A DNA stretch of 64,000 bases from Eucommia ulmoides. Its lineage: Eukaryota; Streptophyta; Magnoliopsida; Garryales; Eucommiaceae. Both the position numbers and the translations under genes were made by a program. The notes beneath the pieces were generated by a model, which was not told the origin of the DNA, did no database searches, and saw only the letters and a program-made list of their open reading frames with translations. The DNA is taken from positions 35,874,501 through 35,938,500 of the forward strand of contig CM028328.1 in NCBI GenBank assembly GCA_016647705.1, given 5' to 3'. Positions 12,781 to 23,855 of the stretch are shown here, in pieces. Every line of letters begins with the position of its first letter. Within the stretch, counting starts at the first letter, position 1.

Positions 12781-13205
12781 GCCTTCAGAGTCTGAGCTTG
12801 AGCGCTAGATGTCGCCCACCATGTACTAGCTTAGCGCCAGGGATAAAGAGCGTATCTTCTCCCTCTTCTCCTCTTTCTTGTCCAAAAGCTTCACTTTCCT
12901 CGTATTTAATGCCGCATAACGGGCTTTGTAGATATGCACTTAGGCCCGCAGCTTCTCATTTTTTTCTCTTGTTGCCCGCAACTAACCACGGAGCTCTTGG
13001 AGTTAGGATACCGCGCATAAATGAGTGGCATCAAATGAGGTGTAGAAGATGAAGGATTATTTAATGGCTCAAAGCCTATGGTGTTTCTCATTGAAAACCT
13101 TTGCCTTCATCATGAGTTAGTAGAAGAGCATCCTTTGCTTGACCTCTTTCTTCCGTTCAGCTTGAACAACGTCAAAGATATCAAAAGCAGATGACAACGA
13201 AGCCA
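12780..13205 (-). pseudogene. Antisense extra reading frame remnant of Tat1
   Basis: On the minus strand an ATG near 13205 opens a frame starting MASLSSAFDIFDVVQAERKK, followed by Lys/Glu/Arg-rich, coiled-coil-like sequence (ATREKNEKLRA). It lies between integrase and 3' LTR and runs against the element. Extra frames downstream of pol, often antisense, are known in Tat-lineage gypsy elements, and that is my main reason for the call. The product's function is unknown. It is broken. Confidence 0.45.
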
Positions 13206-13464
13206 TTTCAGAACTGGAATAGAAGAGAGAAACGGAAAACAAGAGAAAATAAAAAAGAAGATTAGGAGAAAACCCTATGGAGGGTTGGATTTAAAAAGCC
13301 AAACCAATGATCATGAAGCGATAAAAAAAGGGAAAACCAATCATCGAGTTATTTATGACCAAATGGAAACAACAAATATCGAGGGAGAAGTGACGGTTTC
13401 CCAGATCAAGTACAAAGAGAGATTAAGGCAGACCATAATTACTCAAACCTTACTATTGCGTTAT

Positions 13465-15860
13465 TGATAAGATCGAAATTAGGAAGGATGATTAATTAGC
13501 CAAACAGTGCCCGACTCTATACTGTTAGGCAGAGGTGAGAGCTTGATCAAATTCAAACTGAACTTGTCCAAATGTTAAACCCAACTTGTTTAGGATTGGG
13601 ATGATTGGTAGCAAATTAATTGTCGTTATATTATTACAAGTGTAGTGATGATTAGGGTTGTCATATCCATAGGGATTAGATTAAATTGTTGTTAAGTACC
13701 ACGATTATCGTAACCGAACTTTATTTAGGCGTTCCAATTTTTGTGTTTTTGTTTAAAGCTAAACTAAACTAAACTAATAACTAATTAAACTACAATAGTA
13801 GGAATTAATTATATGGGAATAGATTATCCAGGGATTAAATTTGTTCACTTAAATATGTTTGATGTAGTCTAGTTTACATTAACAGTCATTAATTTATCCG
13901 ACAATCTAGGTGTCTAAAACTCACTCACTACCTCTCCCGAGTGTAAAGTGAATGAATATGAAATTTGTGTCAATACCGATATCCCTATCTAGTGTCTAAA
14001 CGATTACATAAGTCTCGCCTAATCTCACAGATTGCACATTTTCTAATAATCTCCTGAAACATTAGAACGTCGCGTTGTGTTTAAACCCTAGTCCGAATCC
14101 AGGGTTACCTCTCCCGAGTGTCAAATTCCGTATTCTCAAATCAACCAAAATATCATAACAAGCATATAATGGAAGTAAAATAACAATAACAACAATTGAA
14201 TAGGAATGAACAACCGATAACGAAACAACGATTTAATCAAACAACATATACATGATCTATATCAATCCCTAGATAATATATATTTATCTCATGGCTATAA
14301 CCACATATTCAATTAAAAATAAACTATACATGATGAAACAACCAACAAGAGTTTAGAAATAAAGAAAGAAACAAGGGAGAATAGTCGTTATCTGAAGAAT
14401 GGATGGTTCCACGTTCATAAAATCTGCTCTGATCTTATTTTCTCTTCTCCAATTGGGTGTTCCTCTTGTTTGGTATAATCTTAGAGCCCTAAAAATACTC
14501 CCAAAAATTTCCTCTATAGGTGTAGAAAAGGGGTGGATATAATAGAGTTAAAAAATATCTAAAATATCCCAAACATATCTTTGCCAGTTGGTGTCAGGTC
14601 ACTGTAGTAACAGGAGGTCAGTAGGGCTTCTGCCCTTTCATCGCTGCAGCGATGGATAGGTAGAAGGTCTACTGACCTTTGTTTGTTGCAGCGATGGCCT
14701 TTGATAGTTGCAGCAATGAAGGCTATCGCTGCAACAATCAAAGGTTAGTAGCCTTTGATGTTGGTGCTACTATGATGAGGCTACAACTTCTTGTTTTGGA
14801 TTTTTTTCAACTTTTCTCCACCAACGTCCTACCAATTTGCTCGATTTTCACCTATTTTCATCCCTACACCTGATTTACATAAAAACTAATAAAAAAAATT
14901 AGAACATTACAAGAACACTCGAAAACTACCAAATTCGTCTTGGAAATATATAGATAAATTCAACCTATCAAATATCCTAGTTGGAAGAATATTGGGCCCA
15001 ACCAGAAGGCTCAAGAGCTTAACACACGGCCACTGACATCTAGGTCATTGCCTTGACTTGGCCCATGACACGTCAACTTCAATGTTCAGCTCAACCTCCT
15101 CCAAAATTCACTTGGTCAAGAGACTCAGGATAATGCCAAGACTACAACCCCCAAAAAGAAACGCCTACCAAAGGACCGAAGAATAAGAATGACATTCCAT
15201 CCAGATTTGACGAATCGTCACGGAAGTTAGGAGGGTAAATAAAGTGGGAAAGATTCCCACGTCTGGGCAATGGAGTCGGACTCAAAACAATGGGTCGGGT
15301 CAATGGATGGGACCTGACTCGAGGCGTTAGAATAGAGGTACAAGCAAACAATTGATCGTGGGTTGCCAAATCCGATGACTTAAGGAAGTACTAGCCCGCT
15401 AATAAAGCCTTGCTACATAGATAGACTAGCTCAACACAAAATAAAGCCCCTAACGGGGGCCCAAGGATCAAACCCAGGTATGGTAAGTTGACAGTAATAA
15501 ATTTCACCAACCCCTTCGCCCATGCATGAACATGATTAGCACACTACTCCTAATTGAGCGCACGAGCAACGGTCACAGAGGCTAAGTATGGAACGTGGAG
15601 AGGGTCACGACGATAATGGTTCTAAATACAATCAGCATGAAGATATATATAAGGAAGATAGGCATCATACAGTCTGGACATTCTCTATCTCAACTCTTTA
15701 CTCTTTGTATACTATTGTATTCTCTACATACTATTGTAAACCATTCTTGGTAGCCTATTTTATTTTACCCTCCTTAGAGGAATTTAATCTAAGTGGGTAG
15801 TGTGTTGTTGAGTTTTTTGGCACGTGTGGCGTTGGTTCATACGCCAGGTAAATTTTGGCA
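13465..15860 (+). repeat. Probable 3' LTR of Tat1, interrupted by a GA solo LTR
   Basis: After removing the reversed GA LTR at 13606-14970, the remaining GC-richer sequence has LTR character: a TATA-like ATATATATAAGG at about 15641-15653, a pyrimidine-rich start region after it, and an end near CATACGCCAGGTAAATTTTGG, close to what I recall of Tat LTR ends and primer sites. The left edge is uncertain (13465-13500) and no second LTR is in the window to prove it. Confidence 0.4.
13606..14970 (-). repeat. GA-family solo LTR, reverse orientation
   Basis: Read on the minus strand it starts TGATAGGTTGAA and ends GCTACCA, the ends of all GA LTRs here. It contains the family's Q-like phrases ACACTCGGGAGAGG (complement around 13935 and 14108) and a GC-rich palindrome block (ATCGCTGCAGCGAT, about 14639-14652). 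There is no interior and no partner LTR nearby. The flanking five bases, ATGAT and AATAT, match poorly, so the target duplication is not secure. Confidence 0.75.
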
Positions 15861-16825
15861 ACATTAGGAGACAAGTAGCTATAGGAAAGACTACAATTTA
15901 GGGCTTAGTAATTGATAATTTTATTTTACTCGATTTACCCATTAATATTATCTCTTAATAGGAATAATTAATTCAAATTACAGATAAACAATTTAATAAA
16001 TATTAAAAACATGTTTGAGTCAATTTGATGTTCAATTCAAGATCCAATTTGCATTAGCCTAAAGATATCAAAATATGTTCGACGATCGGATGACTAAATT
16101 CTTATTTGGTCGACTGATTTTCATACTCCGCCTTTCTAAAATTGCATACCATTTCAATTACTTGACTAACTTGTTGACTGAAAAACATTATATTCGAATC
16201 GATAAATTATTTATGTATTTCATTGGGTTAATTTCCTATATTTTTGTACCAGATCAGAACATACTACTTGAATTGGTTGACCCAATCTATCTATCAGTTT
16301 CCCATATTAAGTTGGATTTTCTTTTCTAGTCTAATGTCCTATTCAATTCAATTATGCTTTTGATCTATATTGAATTTTCTTTTCAACAATTACAAGCATC
16401 TTAAAAACATATAATTCATAAGAAAGATATGCCACATAAAAAATGAAAGTTTGAGTGTGTTTAACCTAGATGAGTCAATGTGTATTGGAGTTATAGGGAA
16501 GAATTTTACCTTATCTTAAGTAATACAATAAGACCATTTTAAGCCCCCGAAGCCTCTAGATCTTCATTACGATCATCTACGACTTGTATCTTCAAGTTGG
16601 ATAATAATATTTTCATCATCTTAATCTTGAACTACATCATGTTGATCTTTCTCAATTTTATTTCATCTCATATGCCTTTTTTTCATTCTTCTTCGATGGT
16701 GTTTTATCTTCATTGTACGTTTTGTTGTACGTAATGTACTCAACACACATGTGAAATACAAAACCTCAAATATGTTGTTATCATTAAAATCTCTTTTCCT
16801 ATGATTCATACCCTAGGGGTCAACA
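15860..16825 (-). repeat. Cop2 3' LTR (inner edge clear, outer edge uncertain)
   Basis: On the minus strand TGTTGACCCC starts at 16825 directly after a purine tract, the standard edge of a 3' LTR. The outer end cannot be fixed because the 5' LTR is absent; a change of character near 15860 is my estimate. No gene is seen in it; the open frame at 16075-16329 shows no family motif. Confidence 0.5.
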
Positions 16826-16839
16826 ATTTTCTCCTTTCG
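16826..16839 (-). other. Cop2 polypurine tract
   Basis: The minus strand reads CGAAAGGAGAAAAT immediately before the TGTTGAC LTR start, as expected of the plus-strand primer. Confidence 0.6.
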
Positions 16840-17399
16840 ATGATGATAAAAGATTTGATGGTTTATCCAATTTATGTAACACTAACGCTCCCCGTTACTA
16901 TGTGAACGGCCTTGTTGACATTTTAGTGGGAAAATAGAAAATATAAATATAAGAAGGTGACAATGATTATAAACATATAAGAATAGTATGAACACTTAAG
17001 TATAGTAAATAGAGATCAATGTAAGCATAAATATTTAGGAATAAACTAGAAGAACTATTGAAGAACTATAATGACTATATCTAGGGAAAAATATCAAATC
17101 AGTGTTCTCTCCCTCTTTATTATCTCAAATGGGGAATGATTTATGTGGGGGAATTTAGGATCAATTTTTTGAAAAAATGATCAACTCCATTTGTTAGAAT
17201 TAATCACAACTTCTATAATCCATTGTTTTGACCATTAATGGCAAAGTGTTCCAAATAGATTGTAAAGCATTTTAAGAGCATTTAAACTTGTAGAACCAAT
17301 TTTCATTTTATTTACCCCTATTACCAAAATGATAATGCACATGTATATTACATATGAAGACACACATAATTTAAGATATGAAGGAATTACTTGAGGCAA
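16840..17399. other. Cop2 untranslated region between RNase H and 3' LTR
   Basis: About 560 bp of AT-rich sequence without recognisable coding content. It includes purine-rich strings on the minus strand near 17100-17165 that could be decayed extra polypurine tracts. Confidence 0.4.
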
Positions 17400-18107
17400 T
17401 TGTCAGCTTGGCTAGCCATTTTTAACCCTGTATAATTTTAAAAAACTACTCTTCTGCTAGAGGCTTATTGAAAATATCAACAAGCGGATAGTGTATGTCT
17501 AACACTAAGCATATATCACTTTTTCGAATATGGTCTCAAATAAAATGTGGTGAATCTCAATGTGCTTAGTGTGGGAGAATCTAGTATAGGATTTTTACTA
17601 AGGTATATCGCACCCGTGATGTCACATAGAATAGGTAATTTTCTACACATACACTAAAATAATGTAATTATTGTTTTATGTATTAAATTGATCAAAACAA
17701 CTACCAGCGGCCAATATTCAACCTTCGAGGTGGATAAATCTATAGATTTTTATTTCTTTCTTAACCAAGAAACTAGTGCATAGCCTAGAATGTGACACGG
17801 GTTGCTTGTACTTTTTATGCTCTACCTTGCAATCGATGAAATTGACGTTGGAATTACTAAGCATGTGCATCTCATTGTTTTTAGGATGCCAAAGACTTAT
17901 GTTATAAATCCAATTAAATACTTAAATATCCTTTTAATAGAGATTAAGTGTGAGTCCTTAAGACATGACTAAAAAACGTGCACATAAGCAAACAATAAAC
18001 ATAATATTGGGCCTACTTGCAGTAAAATAGGAAATGATACCAATCATACCTCGATACATATTTTGACTTATGCTTTCGCCTTTGTTGTCCTTGTCCAACT
18101 TTGTAGC
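17400..18107 (-). pseudogene. Cop2 RNase H remnant
   Basis: The minus-strand translations show copia RNase H landmarks: a stretch like YRGMIG and YFTASRPNIMF close to the RT end (about 17995-18060), a KRIFKYLIG-like piece, CHILGYALVSWL (about 17760-17800), and a tail resembling the usual CDITGAIYLSKNP segment near 17590-17640. In life it degraded RNA of the RNA/DNA hybrid during reverse transcription. Strongly decayed. Confidence 0.75.
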
Positions 18108-19552
18108 TGATAGGTTGAAAATACCTATCTACTTCTAGGCCGAATTTGGTAGTTTTCGAGTGTTTTAGTAATATTTTATGGTGTTTTTGTTTATTTTTAA
18201 GTAAATCAGGTGTAGGGACGTAACAAAGTGATAAACAAGCAAAGCGGTAGAAAAATGGTGAAAACACGGCCAAAGAAGAAAATTTTTAAGACAACAAACC
18301 TACTACCGAGGCAATGGAGATGCAGGGAGAATTGTGAAAAAGGCACCGCCGCAGTGTTCATTCACCGCCGAGGTGGTGAAAGTCTAATATCCTTAATGCC
18401 AGTCTCACCGCTGAGGCAGTGATCTCACAGCCGAGGCAATGAAAGTGCAGAGAGGTCAATATTGCCTTCACTACTGCAATAGTGAAGTTAACCGACCTAG
18501 TTCACCACCGTAGCGGTGAACCACTGCCGAGATAGTGACTCTATGCAGAAAATATCTATTTTTCAGATATTTTGAAACCTTCTATTTAAACCTCTTTCTC
18601 CCCCATTTGTCAAGAGATGTCCCTAACATTAGACACTTGATCTTAGGCCATTCTTGAAGAGCTCAAAGAGGAGATTCACATATCGGAAAAGAGGAAACAC
18701 TTTCGAATCGATCCTTAGCGACAGTAGACCACTCCACTTTGAGATTTGATATTTCTTTCTTTGTTTCTATCTTTGTAACTTAATGTTTATTTGTGAATGA
18801 TGATGAATCCCTTTTTTTTTAATGTTTCAATGGCTAAGATCATGGTAGGCTAGATAAATATTATCTAGGGATCGATGTAGTTCATGTAAATATATGTTTG
18901 ATTGAATATATGTTTCTTTAATGGTTGTTTGTCTAAATCTGATTGTGTTTACCATTTTATTACAATTTTAATATGCTTGTTAAGGTATTAGGGTTGGTTT
19001 TGAGAATACGGGTTTGACACTCAAGAGAAGTAACCCCGGATTCGGACTAGAAAAACACAATGCGACGATCTAATAACCTGGGAGGGAGTTAGAAAGTGTG
19101 CAATCCATGAGGTTGGATCAAGACTTATGTGACCTAGTGTTGTTATGATGTGGAGGGAGACTTCTTCGTTGACACGAAGTCTCATATTCACTAGTCTTAC
19201 ACTCGGGAGAGGTGGCGAGTGAGTTTAAGATACCGAGATTATCAGATAGGATAAACACCGTTATTATTAACTAAACGAAGTCAAACATATATTAAGTGAA
19301 TAAAATCAATGCCTAGGTAATCTATTTAATTAGAACTAACCCAATAGATTTTAATTTAACTTAGTTTAAATATTTAACTTAAAACATTTCTTGAACTGTC
19401 CGGATAATATAAGACTATGCCAATTGCGGTATTCAATTTAATCAAACGCGTTTCCCAGAGGACGATATCTGATCGGAAGGTACACTATATTAAAACTTGA
19501 CCTCGTGCACTTGCGAGTATATTAAGACGTAAAGAAAATTAAGTCGCGTCCA
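18108..19552 (+). repeat. GA-family solo LTR with perfect GTAGC target duplication
   Basis: Starts TGATAGGTTGAA and ends CGCGTCCA. The five bases on each side are GTAGC (18103-18107 and 19553-19557), a perfect target-site duplication that proves a single 1445-bp insertion into Cop2. It carries GC-rich imperfect palindromes (about 18340-18540), two phrases of the form ACTC(A/G)(A/G)GAG near 19018 and 19200, and a TATA-like CTATTTAAACC at about 18582. No interior remains, as after recombination between two LTRs. Confidence 0.92.
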
Positions 19553-19759
19553 GTAGCATTGGCCATTGGTATTGTACTTTCCTATTTTCCATTCCATATT
19601 TTTTCATCAATTCCTTCACATTCTTGGATTGGTTGATGAATATCTCATCTTTGGTTTTGTTGATTTGTATTCCAAAAAGAATGTGAGCGTTTCCTTCATG
19701 CTTATTTGGAACGCTTCTTACATACTCGTTGTAAAACCTTGGCAAATATCCTCGTCAGT
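19553..19759 (-). pseudogene. Cop2 reverse transcriptase remnant, downstream part
   Basis: The minus-strand frame contains HILFGIQINKTKDEIFINQ and then KELMKKYGME, which correspond to the conserved FLG(L/I)QI...IF(I/V)(N/S)Q...YG(M/L) block of copia RT that lies after the catalytic YVDD box. It is bounded by GA insertions on both sides. Decayed. Confidence 0.85.
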
Positions 19760-21180
19760 TGATAGGTGTAAATTACCTATCTATTTCCAATCCGAACATT
19801 GTTAGTTTTTGAGTATGTTTATTACGTTTTAATATGTTTTTATGTGTGTTTGTATAAATCAAGTCTTTGAGGTGAAAATGTATGAAAACAGATCAATAAC
19901 GATGAAATCGGATCAAGAACAATCGAAGAACGGTGGAAAAATAAGCACGAAGGCAATATTCAGAACAGCATCCCACCACCACAGCGTCCAAACTACCACC
20001 GCAACGGTGAATATGTAGAGAGGGGCTTAAGTTGCTGTAAACTCACTGCCACAACAGTGATATACACCACCGTGGCAGGGAAACTATGGAGAAGTCCCTT
20101 ATCTCACTGTCTTCTCCACTGCTGCAGCGAACATTATGCCGACATGCCTACCACCGCGGCAGGCATCTCTACTTAGATTTAAGATATTTTTAGGATATTT
20201 TTGGCTCCCTATTTATTCTTCACACCCCTCGTCCGTCCATGAGAGAAACATGAGAGTTAGGATATTTTAGAGAGAGGTTTTAAGAGTGTTCAACCAATTT
20301 CAAAAGAGAAGAACACGTTGCGAAGAAGGAGAAGTGATCCCGAAGCTTTTTTAGCAGCAAATCTTCGAACTACAACTAAGTTTCTTTTGTTTCTTATTTA
20401 TTTTCTTAACTTTGGTAGTTAGTTGAGTACATTTATCTCCTTTTTCATTTTATAAACGGTTATGGCCATGAGCTCAACGGATTTTGTCTAGGGATTAATA
20501 TGTTTTATGAAATTATTGTTTGTTTGAGTTTGTGTTTTGTTTAAGGTTGTTCTTCGCTATTTTGATTGTGTTTTTCATGTTGTCAAGATATTATGCTTAG
20601 ATAGATATAGTGATAATATGGGGTTTAACATTCGAGAAAGGTAACCCCGAATTCGGACTAGGTTAAATACAATGCAACGATCCAATTACCCGGGAGGGAG
20701 TTGGAGAGTGTGCAATAAATGACGTTGGGGCGAGACTCAGGTGACCTAGTTTGTTAATATGTGGGGGGTGACTTCTTCATTGACGCGAAATCGCATATTC
20801 ACTGGTCTCACACTCAGGAGAGGTGGCGAGTGAGTTTACAAATCGAGATTATCGAATAAGTCAAACACCGTTAACGTAAACTAAAATGAGACCAAACACA
20901 TATTTGTAAATGAAGTTAATCCCTAGACAATCTATTATCTCAAAACAAGCTCAATCTAATATTAATAGTTTAATTAGTTTAATTAGTATTTTTACTATTA
21001 GTATTAATTAATTATAAATACAATTTGTTCGGCCTAGATTAAATTAGGTTATGATAATTGTCATACTCGATAATAATCTCAACCAATCCCCATGAACATG
21101 ATACCCTTACTCTCCCTACCTATACTAAAACTTGACTCATACACTTGAGGTGTAAGTAGCGACGTAATATTACGCTAGCA
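19760..21180 (+). repeat. GA1 5' LTR
   Basis: Begins TGATAGGTGTAAATTACC, ends TACGCTAGCA. It contains the palindrome block (19972-20165), a TATA-like CTATTTATTC near 20208, and the family phrases ending in a U5 part shared with all GA and GB LTRs. Confidence 0.88.
19972..20165. promoter_or_regulatory. GC-rich palindrome array in GA1 5' LTR
   Basis: Within about 190 bp there are some six imperfect palindromes of the form CAC(C/T)GC...GC(G/A)GTG, for example ACCACCGCAACGGTGA (19994-20010) and CTACCACCGCGGCAGG (20148-20163). They lie upstream of the TATA-like sequence, in the position of LTR enhancers. Function inferred. Confidence 0.55.
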
Positions 21181-21186
21181 AGTTTT

Positions 21187-21204
21187 TGGCACCGTTGCCG
21201 GGGA
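21187..21204 (+). other. GA1 primer-binding site, tRNA-Asp type
   Basis: TGGCACCGTTGCCGGGGA differs at one base from TGGCGCCGTTGCCGGGGA, the complement of the 3' end of plant tRNA-Asp(GUC). This primer choice is known in Athila/Tat-type gypsy elements and places the GA family there. Confidence 0.85.
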
Positions 21205-21339
21205 TTGGTTTTTCGATTATTATAGATGATGTGAGTAAATGACCCGATTTTACTTTAGGCATTTCTTTTGTTTATAATTTTTTATTTGTAGTATTCGTTT
21301 TTGTTTTCCTGCGGGGTGCTTGACAATGTTAGATCAACA

Positions 21340-22290
21340 AGTGCTTTTTTATTTCTTTCAACAGGGTTCCAAGCTATTTTATAGTGCTTGGGATCGATTC
21401 AAGGAATTGCTATGCCAGTTTTTGAATCATGGAGTCCCGAGGGAATGTCAACTCCTAAATTTCCTTGACGGGTTACAAGCCACAACCAGAAATTAGGTGC
21501 AAGGAGGAAATACTAGCACCTTTTTCTATCAACTAACCGTTAACAAAGCCTATTGGTTGCTGGAAGACATGGTGGCCTTTGATTTTTAGAGTTTCAATAC
21601 TACGGTGCCATGGATTGACATTTTAGATCAAAATGAGGAGTCTTCCCCTGCCTTAGAAGACGTGTTCGCTACTGTCATAGGGGAGACTCATTGAGTCTTG
21701 AGGGAAATAAATGACCGAATCAACGAGCATGATGATTGTCTTGATTATATCGAGACGGTCTGTGCCGACATCGATACGACCATAACGTCTCTGCAGACGC
21801 AAATTGGTCAGCTCATCTACTTGATTGATTTCGAATCAGACGTGGTGGCACTAGGAGATACACAAGCCACATTTACTGAAAGACACCACGAGGAACCGAA
21901 AACAAGTGGGAGGAGCTTGGGAGAATTCATTGAAGAAGCTGAAGAAGAGAGAACCCAAGTGTGGAGTGGCGATGAAAATTCACATATTAATCGTTGTGAA
22001 TTTTCACCGTTTGAATTCCAGCTTGTGACGCCGCAGTCGATCTAAGACGATCACATCTACGAGGATCCGATGTGGCTCACTTGACCTTTGCCTCCATTAG
22101 CAACATCCTTTCATACCCACCAAGTACATGAGCCGGTGAGGCATGTCATTGAATGCCCGAGCCATCCAAAGCAATATCTCGCTAAGCTTGAGGGTGTGCA
22201 CAACCAAGACCCGTATGTGGTGTTATTAGACATGTACTATGGACGGAAGTCGTTATTTGACGAGCACTTCGGCGTGTCAGGCTGATGACC
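21340..22290 (+). pseudogene. GA1 gag-like remnant and conserved C-terminal segment
   Basis: From about 21362 the translation reads AWDRFKELLCQFLNHGVP and then LLNFLDGLQATTR, matching the retrotransposon gag domain of Athila/Tat gypsy elements. Further on, an open piece at 21698-22045 is acidic (LGEFIEEAEEERTQ), and 22088-22285 ends in YLAKLEGVHNQDPYVVLLD and YGRKSLFDEHF. The last segment is shared with GB1 at protein level. I do not recognise it as a named domain. The coding region is broken, and no protease, RT, RNase H or integrase follows. Confidence 0.7.
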
Positions 22291-22362
22291 TTAAAACAAG
22301 CGCTTCTTGGGAGGCAACCTAAGGCAAAAATAAATTAGATCCGTTATAGCCGATTTGATCCG

Positions 22363-22383
22363 GATGCGAGATTCTCTCGCCTC
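22363..22383 (+). other. GC-rich hairpin downstream of GA1 gag
   Basis: GATGCGAGA, loop TTC, TCTCGCCTC: a 9-bp stem with one mismatch and a 3-base loop. The same hairpin, perfect, is in GA3 (44318-44338), and a longer-looped form is in GB1 (55808-55837). Confidence 0.65.
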
Positions 22384-23840
22384 CCAGGTACATGTTGTAA
22401 ACCTCTATCTTCATTATAATGCTATATAATATCATTGGGATCATTGACAGGTTGTTTTGAGCATTGTCTGTGTTAAGTTAGTGGTGATGTGTAGTATGTA
22501 GTTTATGTTTTACTATTTTTATCGTGTTCATGTTTGTTTAGGATAGTTGTTGTTTTGTGCAGAGTTTTGACATCATCTAGGTCTTTACCTGATGATGAGT
22601 CTGTCCCCTGATTGTTTATTGAGGTCGAGCGTAAAGCTCATTCATGTGTGTTCTGTGTGCTTAACGTATCGTTTTAGTAAAAGTTATTGTCGATTCTAAA
22701 TGCATGAGCACGTAAACTCAATATAGCACTATCTAATTGATTTAAAATCGATTATCTGTCACTCAAATTCATGACAATAGCGATTTTAGAACTTGATCTA
22801 GGGGAAATTCGAGGAAAAATCCTAGGCGAGGTAGTTCAGGAGATATGATTTAGGTAGTCATTTTGTCTCTTGAGCCTTTTAAGCTTACCTTGATATATCA
22901 TTATCCCTCATTACCTTGTTGAAGCCTAATATCCATTTCAATTCTAAACACTTAACTAATACCATAGCAAATTAAACTTTTTCTAAACCTATATCACTAA
23001 ACCAAAGGCACAATGTGAGTGAATCAAGTTAGCATTCGTTATGCTACTTGATGTGAGCGATTGGGTTTTGGGCGAGCTATTAATTGGCTTGATATTTGAG
23101 TACTCACTTGTCATTTTTCGTTCATATTTCACACACCCCTTAAATTGTACAAATCAAATAAGTTTGGAGGTGTGTTTATTGTTTGTTTAAAAAATTAAAT
23201 AAAAAAAAAATAAAAAATAAAAAAAATTATGTACATATATTACAAATTCCGTTTATTTTTGACAAGTGAGTACGTCGATCTTAATAGATTGTTCAGGCTT
23301 GTTTTCAATATTATCTATGGGGCTTCGAGTGTGAGAGTGCCAAGTGATGTGCCTTGGGTAACGTTAATTTAACAAAGTTAACCCATTTTCTCTTCCAATT
23401 TACGCTTGGCCATTATTCCAAAACCAAACCAAGACCTACTGATCTTTTTGAACCTCCGAGCCTACATTAGTGGAGAATAGAACCTAGGTCAGGCGTATGG
23501 ATTCCCTATACCATAATGGTTTAAGTCATGAACTTTATTGAGGGATAATTTCATCTAATCAACGGATAGTTGTATACTTGACTTTAATCACACACACTCC
23601 GATAGGATCTAGAGTGGTGCTTAGTATTATTGAATGTTGAAATTCTAGAACACCGCATAGTGTGTTTTTATGCTTGAACTTGATAGGATTGGGGGCCGAT
23701 GAGGGAAAAATCGTTTGGCGGGTAGATGATACTCAAAACTTGCACATTTTTGTTTAAGTATTTTTAATTATTATTTGGTAATTAGTTGTTATATTTTCTT
23801 GTATTGTGTGGGTGTTTGGCTCGAGGACTAGCAAAATTCC
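22384..23840 (+). other. Conserved non-coding 3' interior of GA1
   Basis: About 1.4 kb without convincing coding sequence, but alignable to GA2 (35194-35987) and GA3 (44339-46013). Shared phrases include GAGCCTACATTAGT and GTCAGGCGTATGGATT-like text near 23460-23505, and ATTGGGGGCCGATGAGG at about 23688. Conservation of non-coding sequence among copies is normal for a young family, but could also mark packaging or priming signals. Confidence 0.55.
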
Positions 23841-23855
23841 GAGTTTGGGGGTATT
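23841..23855 (+). other. GA1 polypurine tract region
   Basis: GAGTTTGGGGGTATT lies directly before the TGATAGG of the 3' LTR. The same G-rich phrase precedes the GA2 and GA3 3' LTRs, and a close variant precedes that of GB1. Confidence 0.6.

Larger units (their letters stand above)
10054..15860 (+). mobile_element. Tat1: Ty3/gypsy LTR retrotransposon fossil of Tat type, 5' part missing
   Basis: Cop1 cuts this element at 10053/10054, so only its 3' part is visible: the zinc-binding N-terminus, core and C-terminus of integrase, a long 3' untranslated region with tandem repeats, an antisense reading-frame remnant and a probable 3' LTR. The integrase style, the lack of a chromodomain, the hypervariable repetitive 3' region and the antisense frame are together typical of the Tat lineage. 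The coding part has several breaks. A reversed GA solo LTR sits inside the probable 3' LTR. Confidence 0.7.

Noticed and set aside
12798-13052. Plus-strand frame of 84 codons
   Set aside because: It overlaps the antisense extra frame of Tat1, whose charged helical composition is the better coding candidate.
13601-14975. Target duplication for the reversed GA solo LTR
   Set aside because: ATGAT and AATAT agree at too few positions to claim; the LTR itself is still supported by its ends and content.
15142-15369. GC-richer stretch at 15000-15600 as a host gene fragment
   Set aside because: Its position, TATA-like box and end sequence fit a Tat LTR; no exon-like conserved protein is seen.
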